A stretch of 20,984 nucleotides of DNA, taken from the NCBI GenBank assembly GCA_944392525.1, contig CALXXB010000026.1, positions 1 to 20,984 on the forward strand, written 5' to 3'. The notes under the pieces are model-generated. The model was not told the origin of the DNA. It was given only the letters and a program-made list of their open reading frames with translations, and searched no databases. How positions within the stretch are numbered: position 1 is the stretch's first letter; each line of letters begins with the position of its first letter. The position numbers and the translations under genes are program-made. Positions 1-7,932 of the stretch are shown here, in pieces. The DNA is from an uncultured Clostridia bacterium (GTDB lineage Bacteria; Bacillota_A; Clostridia; TANB77; CAG-508).

Positions 1-1484
1 GTAATTCCTCCTGCTTCTCCTTCAATAACATTTGTTTTTCTTATTGTATCTAAAAGTGAAGTTTTTCCATGGTCTACGTGTCCCATAACAACAATAACTG
101 GTGGTCTTGTAACTAAATCTTCTTCTTTATCTTCAGACTCATCAAATAAGATATCTTCATCTGTTACAACTTCTTTCTTCTTAGCTGTGATTCCAAATTC
201 TTGTGCTATTAAATAAGCTGTATCAAAGTCTATTTCTTGGTTTATTGTTGCCATTATTCCATAGCCTAATAATTTTTTAATTACTTCTGCTGTTGTTTTC
301 TTCATTTCAGCGGCAAAATCTTTTACTGTAATGCTTTCTGGGATTTCTATTTCTGTAAGCTTAAATATTTTTTGTTTATTTCTTTCTTCTTGGTTTTGAT
401 TCTTTCTCTTCTTTCCTCTTCTACCACGTTCCGTTGTTAAATCATAGTAGTCAAGCATTCCGCCTTCTTGATCATCAAACATATTTGATAATCTGCTTGT
501 TTGTTTTAATGACTTTAATTTTCCTTCATCAAAATCAGAGCTATGACTATTTCTTCTTGATTTATTTTTCTTTTTATTATTTTCTTCAAAACGGCTATTA
601 TTTTTTTGTTTATCTATTCCTCTATTATATTCTCTTACTTGCTCTTTTTCAGCTGTTTCTTGAGACATAATATTCTTAATATTTTTCTCTATTCCTCTTG
701 CATCAAGTGGTCTTTTTCCAAAACGTCCACCATTTCCATTGTTTCCATTGTTATTTCTATTATTGTTATTATATCTATTATTGCCATTATTATTAAAATG
801 ATTATCATTTCTATTGTTTTTACGATAATTACCATTTTGATTGTTATTATTATTTCTGTTTTGTCTGTTATCTCTATAGTCTCTGCTATCTTTATTTTCC
901 TTATTTTCTTTGATATCTTTGCTTACATTATTATTTACAGTAACTTCATTAGATGTTTTTTTATCTTCTGCTTTTGGTTTAACTTCTTGTTTTACTTCTT
1001 CTTTTTTCTCTTCTTTAACAACAACTTTTTCTTCTTTTGCTTCTTCCTTTTTAGGTTCTTCTTTATTTAGACCAAATAATTCACTTACTGTCATTGGTTT
1101 GCTTGGTTTGTTTCTATAAACAATATTATAATCTTTGTTTTGTCTTCTCTCAACAAAACCAACATTGTTTTTCTTTGCTTGTTTTTTATCCATTTCTTTT
1201 TTCTTTGCTTGCTCATCTTCCTCTGATATAATTACTTCTCTTCTAATAATAACAGGCGCTTTTTCTTCTTTTTTACTATCAGCTTTTCCTTTATTACTTG
1301 CTTGTTTTTCTTGTTTCTTTGATTTATTTCCACTTAATGCTTCTTCTATTTTCTTTGCTTCATCTTCTTCTACTCCGCTTAAGTGGCTTTTAACATCAAT
1401 ATTTAGTTTTTGTGCTACGTCTAATACATCTTTACTGTTTAAGTTAAATTTTTTAGCTATTTCATATATCTTTATCTTACCCAA
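1..1484 (-). CDS. infB: translation initiation factor IF-2, 5' part (runs off left edge)
   Basis: IF-2 is the GTPase that brings fMet-tRNA to the 30S subunit and promotes subunit joining. The visible N-terminal ~494 residues begin [12 protein letters not shown], an IF2_N domain. A long Lys/Glu- and Asn-rich linker follows (pure Asn/Gly/Arg at about residues 205-255), then a second IF2_N domain ([19 protein letters not shown]). The G domain starts with P-loop [12 protein letters not shown] near residue 467 and switch region EGEAGGIT at the window edge; the remainder is outside. I chose the TTG start at 1484 because GGGGGTGA lies just upstream. In-frame ATG (1499) and GTG (1493) are alternatives but lack a good ribosome binding site. 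The gene overlaps the end of ylxQ, so translation is probably coupled. It is the last visible gene of the rimP operon. Confidence 0.95.
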   Translation of the reverse strand, partial: MGKIKIYEIAKKFNLNSKDVLDVAQKLNIDVKSHLSGVEEDEAKKIEEALSGNKSKKQEKQASNKGKADSKKEEKAPVIIRREVIISEEDEQAKKKEMDKKQAKKNNVGFVERRQNKDYNIVYRNKPSKPMTVSELFGLNKEEPKKEEAKEEKVVVKEEKKEEVKQEVKPKAEDKKTSNEVTVNNNVSKDIKENKENKDSRDYRDNRQNRNNNNNQNGNYRKNNRNDNHFNNNGNNRYNNNNRNNNGNNGNGGRFGKRPLDARGIEKNIKNIMSQETAEKEQVREYNRGIDKQKNNSRFEENNKKKNKSRRNSHSSDFDEGKLKSLKQTSRLSNMFDDQEGGMLDYYDLTTERGRRGKKRKNQNQEERNKQKIFKLTEIEIPESITVKDFAAEMKKTTAEVIKKLLGYGIMATINQEIDFDTAYLIAQEFGITAKKKEVVTDEDILFDESEDKEEDLVTRPPVIVVMGHVDHGKTSLLDTIRKTNVIEGEAGGI

Positions 1485-1797
1485 TAGCTTCACCCCCATT
1501 ATTTATTCTTTGAATTTCATTAGATAAATTTATATCTTCTATTCCTATTATTGCTTTATTTGATTTACCAATCGCTTTACTTAAGAGTTCTATTTCTCCT
1601 TTAATTATTATTGGCACATTTTCTTTTTGTGCTATTTTACTAAATTTATCTTTCGTTCTTTCTGATGCATCTTCTGCCACGATAAGCAATTTTACTTGTC
1701 TTTTCCTTGTTCTTTCTTCTACACTGTCAGCTCCAAAGCAAACCTTTCTAGCTCTTGCAGCTAATCCAATTAATCCCAATATTTTATTATTTATCAA
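1477..1797 (-). CDS. ylxQ: L7Ae/L30e-family K-turn RNA-binding protein YlxQ
   Basis: A 106-residue protein of the L7Ae/L30e/S12e/Gadd45 family. Its N-terminus ([20 protein letters not shown]) and the [16 protein letters not shown] segment are typical of YlxQ-type proteins encoded between ylxR and infB. Family members bind kink-turn RNA, but the in vivo target of YlxQ is not firmly known. The start is TTG (1797) with AGAGGTG about six bases upstream. It overlaps the end of ylxR by 11 bases and the start of infB by 8, so the three are likely translationally coupled. Assignment rests on sequence plus conserved synteny. Confidence 0.9.
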   Translation of the reverse strand: MINNKILGLIGLAARARKVCFGADSVEERTRKRQVKLLIVAEDASERTKDKFSKIAQKENVPIIIKGEIELLSKAIGKSNKAIIGIEDINLSNEIQRINNGGEAIG

Positions 1798-2047
1798 GTA
1801 TTACACCTCTTAATTTATCATAAATTTCATCAGATATTTTTGTTTCAAATACCTTTTCTAACCTTTTTGACTTTATTAATTTTTCTAAACATTCTATATT
1901 ATCACAAATATATGCGCCTCTGCCTGGCATTTTACCTGTTCTGTCTATATCTATTTCACCTGTTTTACTTTTAACAATTCTTATAAATTCTTTTTTGGGT
2001 TTTTTTACGTTACAACCCATACATGTTCTTTCTGGCGGTTGTCTCAT
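1787..2047 (-). CDS. ylxR: YlxR (DUF448) RNA-binding protein, RnpM-type
   Basis: An 86-residue protein with the DUF448 signature: RTCMGCNVKKPKKEFIRIV near the N-terminus, then the PGRGAYICDN motif and a basic LIKSKRLEKVF helix. The family sits between nusA and ylxQ in Firmicutes, as here. Members have been reported to bind RNA, and in Bacillus subtilis the protein has been linked to RNase P (hence RnpM). Cys9 and Cys12 of the CMGC motif could pair with the CDN cysteine, but no full zinc site is obvious. The start ATG has AAGGGG five to six bases upstream. It lies 38 bases after nusA in the rimP operon. Confidence 0.92.
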   Translation of the reverse strand: MRQPPERTCMGCNVKKPKKEFIRIVKSKTGEIDIDRTGKMPGRGAYICDNIECLEKLIKSKRLEKVFETKISDEIYDKLRGVILDK

Positions 2048-2085
2048 ATTATTCCCCTTTCTTATTTTATGTTCAGTTTTATATT

Positions 2086-3213
2086 TTATTCTGCTTTATC
2101 TTCTTCATTTTCCTCGTTTTTTGCGTTTTCTTGATTTTCCATAAGCATGTTTCTAAATTGTGTTTCAGATTTTATATCTATTTTCCAATCTGTTAATCTT
2201 GCTGCTAATCTTGCATTTTGTCCTGATTTACCAATTGCTAAAGATAATTGATTGTCAGGAACAATTACTTGTGCAAATTTCTCATCTTGTTTTACATCTA
2301 CTGCTAATACTTGTGCTGGAAGTAAGCTTGCAGCAATATATATTGATGGGTCTTCATTCCATTCTATTACATCGATTTTTTCACCATTTAATTCATTTAT
2401 AACATTTTGTATTCTAACACCTTTTTGTCCTACACAAGAACCTACTGGGTCTATATTTGGATCTGGTGAATATACCGCAACTTTACTTCTATATCCTGGG
2501 TCTCTAGAAACACTTTTTATTTCTATTACTCCTTCATATATTTCTGGTATTTCAAATTCTAATAGTTTTCTTACAAAATCAGGATGACTTCTTGATACAA
2601 TTACTTGTGGAGCTCCTTTTTGTTCTTTTTTAACGTCTAATACATATCCTTTTATTTTATCATTTACTCTATAATGTTCTGTTGGTATTTGTTCTTTAGC
2701 AGGCATTACACCTTCTAGTTTTCCCAAATCCATTACAACTATATTTTTATCTGCCTTTTGAATTATTCCTGATACTATTTCACCTTTTCTATCATTAAAT
2801 TCATTATAAACAATTTCTCTTTCTGCTTCTCTTAATTTTTGTATTATTACTTGTTTTGCAGTTTGAGCTGCGATTCTACCAAAGTTTCTTGGTACTATTT
2901 CTATATCTACTGTATCTTCTAAACCTAAATCAGGATTTATTTTTTGTGCATCCTTTAAGCTTATTTCTGTTTCTGGATCTTCTACTTTCTCTACTATTTG
3001 TTTTACTGAATACACATGTGTAGCGCCTGTTTGCCTATCCATTACTACTTTTACATTTTCTAGAGAATCAAAGTTTCTTTTATATGCTGTAACTAAAGCT
3101 GTTTCTATTGAATCCAAAATATAATCTTTGTTCATTCCTTTTTCTTTTTCTAAATCTTCCAATGCTAAGATTAATTCTTTGTTGTCTATTGCTGGTTCTT
3201 CTTTTTCTTTCAT
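2086..3213 (-). CDS. nusA: transcription termination/antitermination factor NusA
   Basis: NusA binds RNA polymerase and nascent RNA and controls pausing, termination and antitermination. The 375-residue protein has the usual short Gram-positive layout. The N-terminal polymerase-binding domain (LALEDLEKEKGMNKDYILDS) spans about residues 1-130. An S1 domain follows at about 135-205 (GEIVSGIIQKADKNIVVMDLG), then two KH domains with VGQKGVRIQNVINEL near residue 250 and AIGKSGQNARLAARL near residue 325. The tail is a short acidic KNEENEEDKAE, with no acidic repeat domains as in E. coli. AAGGAGG before the ATG overlaps the rimP stop codon, so the two genes are tightly linked. Confidence 0.97.
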   Translation of the reverse strand: MKEKEEPAIDNKELILALEDLEKEKGMNKDYILDSIETALVTAYKRNFDSLENVKVVMDRQTGATHVYSVKQIVEKVEDPETEISLKDAQKINPDLGLEDTVDIEIVPRNFGRIAAQTAKQVIIQKLREAEREIVYNEFNDRKGEIVSGIIQKADKNIVVMDLGKLEGVMPAKEQIPTEHYRVNDKIKGYVLDVKKEQKGAPQVIVSRSHPDFVRKLLEFEIPEIYEGVIEIKSVSRDPGYRSKVAVYSPDPNIDPVGSCVGQKGVRIQNVINELNGEKIDVIEWNEDPSIYIAASLLPAQVLAVDVKQDEKFAQVIVPDNQLSLAIGKSGQNARLAARLTDWKIDIKSETQFRNMLMENQENAKNEENEEDKAE

Positions 3214-3226
3214 TTTTTATTCCTCC

Positions 3227-3685
3227 TTACCAATTATAAACCGTTTTTATTTGTGCTATATTTTTTCTTTCAATTTCTATTTCATTTTCTTCTACTTCTA
3301 ATGTGATTTTATCTTTATCAAAACTTTTTAAAATTCCTATATGTTCTTTTTTTCCTAAATCATCTTTTTTAAATAGTTTTACATTTACTTCATTTCCTAT
3401 ATTATCTTCCAAGTGTTTATCTTTTCGAAGTACTCTTTCAACTCCTGGTGAAGATACTACTAAAAAGTAACTATCTTTTATGAAATCTGCAGAATCAAGT
3501 ATTGGATTTATTTCATTGTTTACTTTTTCACAGTCATTTAAGTCTATTCCTTTTTTACTGTCTATATAAATATTTAAGTAATAATCTTTTCCTTCTTTAC
3601 TATATTCTACATCATAAAGTTCATAGCCTAGATCTTCTACATTCTTTCTAATTAAGCTTTCTACTTTTTCTTCTATCTTTGACAA
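3227..3685 (-). CDS. rimP: ribosome maturation factor RimP
   Basis: RimP assists late 30S subunit assembly. The 152-residue protein matches the family length and motifs: VESLIRKNVEDLGYELYDVEY at the start, LNIYIDSKKGIDLNDCEKVNNEI in the alpha/beta N-terminal domain, and the hallmark SSPGVERVLRKDKHL followed by the SH3-like C-terminal domain ending IKTVYNW. The start is TTG at 3685 with GGGAG eight to nine bases upstream. It is the first gene of the operon, downstream of a consensus promoter and a leader hairpin. The stop codon overlaps the nusA ribosome binding site. Confidence 0.96.
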   Translation of the reverse strand: MSKIEEKVESLIRKNVEDLGYELYDVEYSKEGKDYYLNIYIDSKKGIDLNDCEKVNNEINPILDSADFIKDSYFLVVSSPGVERVLRKDKHLEDNIGNEVNVKLFKKDDLGKKEHIGILKSFDKDKITLEVEENEIEIERKNIAQIKTVYNW

Positions 3686-3712
3686 AGTATCACACTCCCT
3701 TTTATACTAATC

Positions 3713-3737
3713 AAGAGTGGGATTTGCTCCCACTCTT
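3713..3737 (-). promoter_or_regulatory. perfect 10-bp hairpin in the rimP leader
   Basis: AAGAGTGGGA and its exact complement flank a five-base spacer. The hairpin lies about 20 bases after the predicted start of the rimP transcript and ends about 20 bases before the Shine-Dalgarno site. No U-run follows on the minus strand, so it is not a plain intrinsic terminator. It may stabilise the mRNA 5' end or act in regulation of the rimP-nusA-infB operon. The structure is seen directly; the role is inferred. Confidence 0.6.
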
Positions 3738-3764
3738 CTGCTAAACTTTTAAGTTACCTATATT

Positions 3765-3793
3765 ATTATACCCAATTTTTGGTATAAATGCAA
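3765..3793 (-). promoter_or_regulatory. sigma-A promoter of the rimP-nusA-infB operon
   Basis: On the minus strand TTGCAT (3788-3793) is followed after exactly 17 bases by a perfect TATAAT (3765-3770). Transcription would begin near 3758, giving a leader of about 72 bases that contains the 3713-3737 hairpin. Confidence 0.8.
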
Positions 3794-3819
3794 GTATTTT
3801 GCTAATTTTTTTGTGATTA

Positions 3820-4179
3820 TCATTCATTTTTTAGCTCTTTTAACATCTTTGAGATATTTTCTTTTATTAATAATGTCTCATTATTTATTTTTTCTGTTTC
3901 TTTGTTATAAATCTCAACTATTTTATCTACGTCTCCATCTGATATATCTTCTGCATCTATCTCTCCATCTTCCCATTGTTTTCTTAATCTTAATATTCTA
4001 TTTTTTTCTTTATCTTCTGGAATAACAACTCTATCTTTTAAATCCATACTATTAAATACAAGATTATTATTTTTTTCTTCTATATCTTGATTATCTTTTT
4101 TTCTAAAGAACATTTTTCTAAACCAATTACATATTCTACTTACTATTCCTTCTTTATATGGAATCAACTTATTCATCAT
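3820..4179 (-). CDS. small charged protein of unknown function, coupled to the helicase gene
   Basis: A 119-residue protein I do not recognise. The N-terminus NKLIPYKEGIVSRICNWFRKMFFRKK is an amphipathic, strongly basic stretch that could touch membrane or nucleic acid. The rest is highly charged and likely helical (ILRLRKQWEDGEIDAEDIS, then VDKIVEIYNKETEKIN and a Lys/Glu helix), suggesting a coiled coil. No catalytic motif, signal peptide or full transmembrane segment is visible. Its start overlaps the end of the 1209-residue helicase gene by 11 bases, so it is probably translated with it and may be a partner. No terminator is apparent between its stop and the rimP promoter 26 bases further on. 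Real gene status is supported by the overlap and a long uninterrupted frame. Confidence 0.75.
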   Translation of the reverse strand: MMNKLIPYKEGIVSRICNWFRKMFFRKKDNQDIEEKNNNLVFNSMDLKDRVVIPEDKEKNRILRLRKQWEDGEIDAEDISDGDVDKIVEIYNKETEKINNETLLIKENISKMLKELKNE

Positions 4180-7100
4180 GTGTTTTTCCTTTCTTTTTAG
4201 CTAATGCTTCGTGAACTTCTCCTTCTAAAACTTTAGCTCTACTTTGTAATCTTTCCGCTTCGTCTCTTGCATCTTTTGCTTCTTGTAACCTTCTTCTCCT
4301 TGGATTATTTTTATCTATTTCTTCTACAATTCCTACAATCTCATCAAATTGTTCTTGACTTAAACCTTTTCTTTTTAAAAATTTTTCTTTTTCTTCTTCT
4401 GTTTCTAATTTATTATATGGTTTTATTAAGCTTTGCCTAATAGTACTTAATGCTCTTCCTAATCTTTTTTCTCCTTCATTCTTTCCCGTTGCGCTTGGAG
4501 GCTTTGTTGTCCTTTTTTCTTCCATCCATCTTTGTATTTCTTTTGCATTTTGTAAATATAGTGAAATATTATTTCTATCTATTTCTTCTATAATCCCCTT
4601 AATTTCGTCAAATTGTTCTTGGGTAAAACCTTTTCTTTCTAAAAATTTTTCTTTCTCTTCTTCTGTTTCTAATTCACTATATGGTTTTATTAAGCTTTTC
4701 TTTATCGTCAATAATGCTGTTCCTAATCTTTGTTCTTCTTCTCCTAAGTCTTTTCCACCACTTCTTGGTGGCTTTGTTGTTCCTTTTTCTTCCATCCACG
4801 CTTTTATTTTTCTTGCATTTTGTAGATGTGGCGGAATATTATTTTTATCTATTTCATCTATAATCTTCACAATTTCATCAAACTGTTCTTGTGTTAAACC
4901 TTTTCTTTCTAAAAATTTTCTTTTTTCTTCTTCTGTTTCTAATTTATTATATGCTTTTATTAATACACTTCTTATATTTCTTAAGTCCAATCCTAATCTT
5001 TGTTCTTCTTCTCCTAAATCTTTTCCACCACTTCTTGGTGGCTTTGTTGTTCCTTTTTCTTGCATCCATGCTTGTATTTCTCTTGCACCTTTTAGATACA
5101 CTGAAATATTATTTCTATCTATCTGTTCAACTATTTGTACTATTTCGTCAAATTGTTCTTGAGACAAACCTTTTCTTTCCAAAAATTTTTTTCTTTCTGC
5201 TTCAGTCTGCAATTTATTATATGGTTTTACTAAAGATTGCCTTATTCCAAGTAAAGCTGTTCCTAATTTTTTTTCTTCTTCATCCAGATTTTTTCCCGTC
5301 CTTCTTGGAGGTCTTACTGCTTTCCTTTCTTCCATCCATGCTTTTATTTCCCTTGCATGTTCTAAAAGCGTCGGAATATTATTTCTGTCTATTTCTTCTA
5401 TAATTTCTACAATTTCATCAAATTGCTCTTGGCTTAAACCTTTGCTTTCCAAAAATTTTTTTCTTTCTATTTCAGTTTGCAATTTATTATATGGTTTTAT
5501 TAAGCTTCTTTTTATCGTCGATAATGCTTCTCCTAATCTTTTTTCTTCTTTTCCTAAGTCTTTTCCCCCTCTTCTTGGTGGCCTTTTGGTTTTTCTTTCT
5601 TCCATCCATGCTTTTATTTCTCTTGCATTTTGTAAAAATACTGAAACATTATTTCTATCTATCTCTTCTATAATTCTTATTATCTCGTCAAATTGTTCTT
5701 GAATTAAACCTTTTCCTTCTAAAAATTTTTTTCTTTCTGCTTCAATTTCCAATTTATTATATTGTTTTATTAAATTTTGTCTTATTGACCCTAATGCTGC
5801 TCCTAATCTTCGTTCTTCTTCTTCTATACCTTTTCCGAAATTTCTTGGTGGTTTTGTTGTATCTTGATTTTGCATCCATGCTTGTATTTCTCTTGCATTT
5901 CGTAAAAATGGTGAAATATTTATTTCTTCCATAATTCCTACTATCTCGTCAAATTGTGTTTGTGTCAAATTACTTCTTTGCAAAATTTTTCTTTTTTCTT
6001 CTTCTGTTTCAGCTTCATTATATAGTTTTATTAAATTTTGCCCTATTGTTCTTCGTGCTGTTCCTAATCTTCGTTCTTCTATATTCTTTGCATACGCTCT
6101 TGGTGGCCTTGTTGTTCCTTTTTCTTGCATCCATGCTTGTATTTCTCTTGCGTTTTTTAGTAATCTTGGTATATCTTCTCTTCTTGCCTCTTGTAAAATT
6201 TCTCTAAAATCTCTTCTATAGCCTTTTATTTCTATGCCATTTAAGAAACTATTTATATTATCATCTATTTCTTTATTATCATTAGATATAACTAGGTCAG
6301 TAGTCCACAAATCAATTTCGATTCCTTCATCAAGTATTTTCTCTATCTCTTCTCTTTTTTCTCTATTAGTTATTTCTTCTAAAAGTTTAGGATTTTCAAA
6401 ATATTTCCTGTATTTATTTTTTATTCTTTCAAGCCTTCTTGCTAAAGTTCTTTCTTTAAGAGATTTTCCTTCTTCATCTTTTGGAAGTTCTCCATCATTT
6501 TTTTCTTCTATCCATTCTATTGCTGCTCTTAATAATTCTATATCTCTTACTTCATATTGAGACTCTTCTTCTGTACTTTGTTCATTAAACAATATTTCAT
6601 TATTATTTACTAAGTCTATAACTAATGCTTGTTCTTTATCATCTCCTGATGAAATTGCTCTACCTAATCTTTGTAAATATACTGGTCTACTTTCTGTTCT
6701 AGCTGTTAAAATAACACCAGATACACCATTTAAGTGAACACCTTCATCTATCATACCTACACAATATAATAATTTAACATGTTCTGAATTTGAGCTATTA
6801 AAACTATTTAATTGTTCTTGACTATCTTTATGTTTAGAAGATACCATATAGACTTCTGGCTCTTCATCAACATCTTTAAACCACTCTCTAGCTTCTCCTG
6901 CTTTTTGTTCCATATCTTCTATACTTTTACAAAAGATTATATATTTTCCATCTTTTTTAGTTATATATTCTCCTAAAAGTTCTGGTATTCCTTTTGCCTG
7001 AGTAGCTTGTTTAACTAATTCATCATATCTTTCTTGTAGCTGTGTTTTTTGTGGCTCTTCTGCTTTTTCTATTTGTTGTAATAATGTTTCTAATTCATCT

Positions 7101-7798
7101 GGTCTTATAAAATCAGGTGTAATATATCTTGGTGGTATTATTATTCCTTGTTCCATAGCTTCTAGCAATGTTATTTCAGATGCAACAGAATTTTGAAACA
7201 ATCTTTCCACAACATTTACATTATCATTTCTAATAGGTGTTGCAGATAATCCCAATACCTTTGCCTCTGGAAAACGTTCAAGTACCTCTTCAAATTTTCT
7301 TCCCCACTCATTTTCACCATTTGAATTTTCTTCCTCGTCTAATACAACATCATTTCTTTTAGTTTTTAAATGATGCATTTCATCTACTACAATTAAGTCC
7401 GGATTCAATCTTTCAATAATATCATCAAGAACTTTATTTTCCCCTATTTTTAATATTGTTTGGTATAACATACATTCAATATTAGGAATAAAACTTTTCG
7501 CAGCATTTCTCATATTTCCATATTGTTCTTGTATTTCTCCTGCACTTAAATCTAGTCCTCCAATATATTTTACAATATATTCATACATCTGCTCCTTAAT
7601 TGCATTTCTTGGAGACAAAAACAATATTCTTTCATCTGGATGTTGCAATATGTATTCTAACATAACAAATGATTTTCCACAACCTGTTGGAAATACTACT
7701 GCGGCATATCTTCCATCTTCAAATAACTTTTCTACATTCTCATATGCTTCTTGTTGATGTTCGTGTAAGCTTAATATTGAATTTTCTATATTTGACAT
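4169..7798 (-). CDS. SF2 DEAD/DEAH-type helicase with seven C-terminal tandem repeats
   Basis: A 1209-residue superfamily 2 helicase. The core shows a Q-like element (LHEHQQEAYENVEKLF), Walker A PTGCGKS (37-43), motif II DEMH (139-142), motif III SATP (185-188), a second RecA-like domain with YCVGMIDEGVHL (345-356), and motif VI QRLGRAI (376-382). This resembles the helicase half of type III/I restriction-type and other DEAD/DEAH ATPases, but no nuclease or methylase domain is visible. From residue 543 to about 1165 come seven repeats of roughly 90 residues (consensus AREIkAWMeekgttkPPR..GKdl.eEe.rLG.al..Ir.sLikpYnkletE.ErkkfLerkgl.QeQFDEIv.IieEIDrNN). They recall helicase-associated domains thought to bind nucleic acid. 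A basic coiled coil ends the protein. The substrate is unknown. The start ATG has AAGGAG upstream. Confidence 0.85.
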   Translation of the reverse strand: MSNIENSILSLHEHQQEAYENVEKLFEDGRYAAVVFPTGCGKSFVMLEYILQHPDERILFLSPRNAIKEQMYEYIVKYIGGLDLSAGEIQEQYGNMRNAAKSFIPNIECMLYQTILKIGENKVLDDIIERLNPDLIVVDEMHHLKTKRNDVVLDEEENSNGENEWGRKFEEVLERFPEAKVLGLSATPIRNDNVNVVERLFQNSVASEITLLEAMEQGIIIPPRYITPDFIRPDELETLLQQIEKAEEPQKTQLQERYDELVKQATQAKGIPELLGEYITKKDGKYIIFCKSIEDMEQKAGEAREWFKDVDEEPEVYMVSSKHKDSQEQLNSFNSSNSEHVKLLYCVGMIDEGVHLNGVSGVILTARTESRPVYLQRLGRAISSGDDKEQALVIDLVNNNEILFNEQSTEEESQYEVRDIELLRAAIEWIEEKNDGELPKDEEGKSLKERTLARRLERIKNKYRKYFENPKLLEEITNREKREEIEKILDEGIEIDLWTTDLVISNDNKEIDDNINSFLNGIEIKGYRRDFREILQEARREDIPRLLKNAREIQAWMQEKGTTRPPRAYAKNIEERRLGTARRTIGQNLIKLYNEAETEEEKRKILQRSNLTQTQFDEIVGIMEEINISPFLRNAREIQAWMQNQDTTKPPRNFGKGIEEEERRLGAALGSIRQNLIKQYNKLEIEAERKKFLEGKGLIQEQFDEIIRIIEEIDRNNVSVFLQNAREIKAWMEERKTKRPPRRGGKDLGKEEKRLGEALSTIKRSLIKPYNKLQTEIERKKFLESKGLSQEQFDEIVEIIEEIDRNNIPTLLEHAREIKAWMEERKAVRPPRRTGKNLDEEEKKLGTALLGIRQSLVKPYNKLQTEAERKKFLERKGLSQEQFDEIVQIVEQIDRNNISVYLKGAREIQAWMQEKGTTKPPRSGGKDLGEEEQRLGLDLRNIRSVLIKAYNKLETEEEKRKFLERKGLTQEQFDEIVKIIDEIDKNNIPPHLQNARKIKAWMEEKGTTKPPRSGGKDLGEEEQRLGTALLTIKKSLIKPYSELETEEEKEKFLERKGFTQEQFDEIKGIIEEIDRNNISLYLQNAKEIQRWMEEKRTTKPPSATGKNEGEKRLGRALSTIRQSLIKPYNKLETEEEKEKFLKRKGLSQEQFDEIVGIVEEIDKNNPRRRRLQEAKDARDEAERLQSRAKVLEGEVHEALAKKKGKTHDE
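4304..6172 (-). repeat. seven in-frame tandem repeats of about 267-270 bp inside the helicase gene
   Basis: The stretch encodes seven copies of one ~90-residue unit. Copies five and six (plus-strand blocks 4991-5061 and 4721-4791) differ at only one of 71 bases and are offset by exactly 270 bases. The first and last copies are the most diverged. The unit carries WM, PPR, RLG and QFDEI landmarks in each copy. In-frame, near-exact period and high DNA identity point to recent unit duplication or gene conversion. Confidence 0.9.
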
Positions 7799-7862
7799 CT
7801 CTTTCTCCTTATATTTTCATTTGTTAGTAATTCTTATATATCTCAAAATTTACTTCACAAAT

Positions 7863-7871
7863 ATTATATCA
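7863..7871 (-). promoter_or_regulatory. extended -10 promoter of the helicase gene
   Basis: TGATATAAT on the minus strand is a perfect extended -10 (TGnTATAAT). No good -35 box stands 17 bases upstream, where the glycosyltransferase terminator stem lies. Transcription would start near 7856, about 58 bases before the ATG. Confidence 0.5.
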
Positions 7872-7920
7872 CATAAAAATAAAGAATTGGGAAGTTTTAA
7901 ATAAATTTTCCCAATTCTTT
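7871..7920 (-). terminator. intrinsic terminator of the glycosyltransferase gene
   Basis: AAAGAATTGGGA (7881-7892) and its perfect 12-base complement (7909-7920) form a hairpin followed on the minus strand by a T-rich tract (TTTATTTTTAT). It begins 12 bases after the glycosyltransferase stop codon. Confidence 0.85.
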
Positions 7921-7932
7921 TTATAATTAATA

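Noticed and set aside
434..1527. Plus-strand hydrophobic reading frames across the infB region
   Set aside because: They arise from the complement of the Lys/Asn-rich IF-2 linker; the minus strand carries a clear IF-2.
4755..5042. CCACCA-cttct-TGGTGG hairpins within the helicase gene
   Set aside because: They follow from codons for the conserved PPR/SGG motifs in the repeat units and occur inside coding sequence.
4304..6172. Regular 270-bp repeats considered as CRISPR or other noncoding repeats
   Set aside because: Units are far too long, have no spacers and keep one open frame with a conserved protein pattern.
4681..6560. Several plus-strand reading frames opposite the helicase gene, rich in Leu/Phe/Ser
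   Set aside because: They are antisense shadows of the Glu/Lys-rich repeats, lack ribosome binding sites and repeat with the same period as the helicase units.
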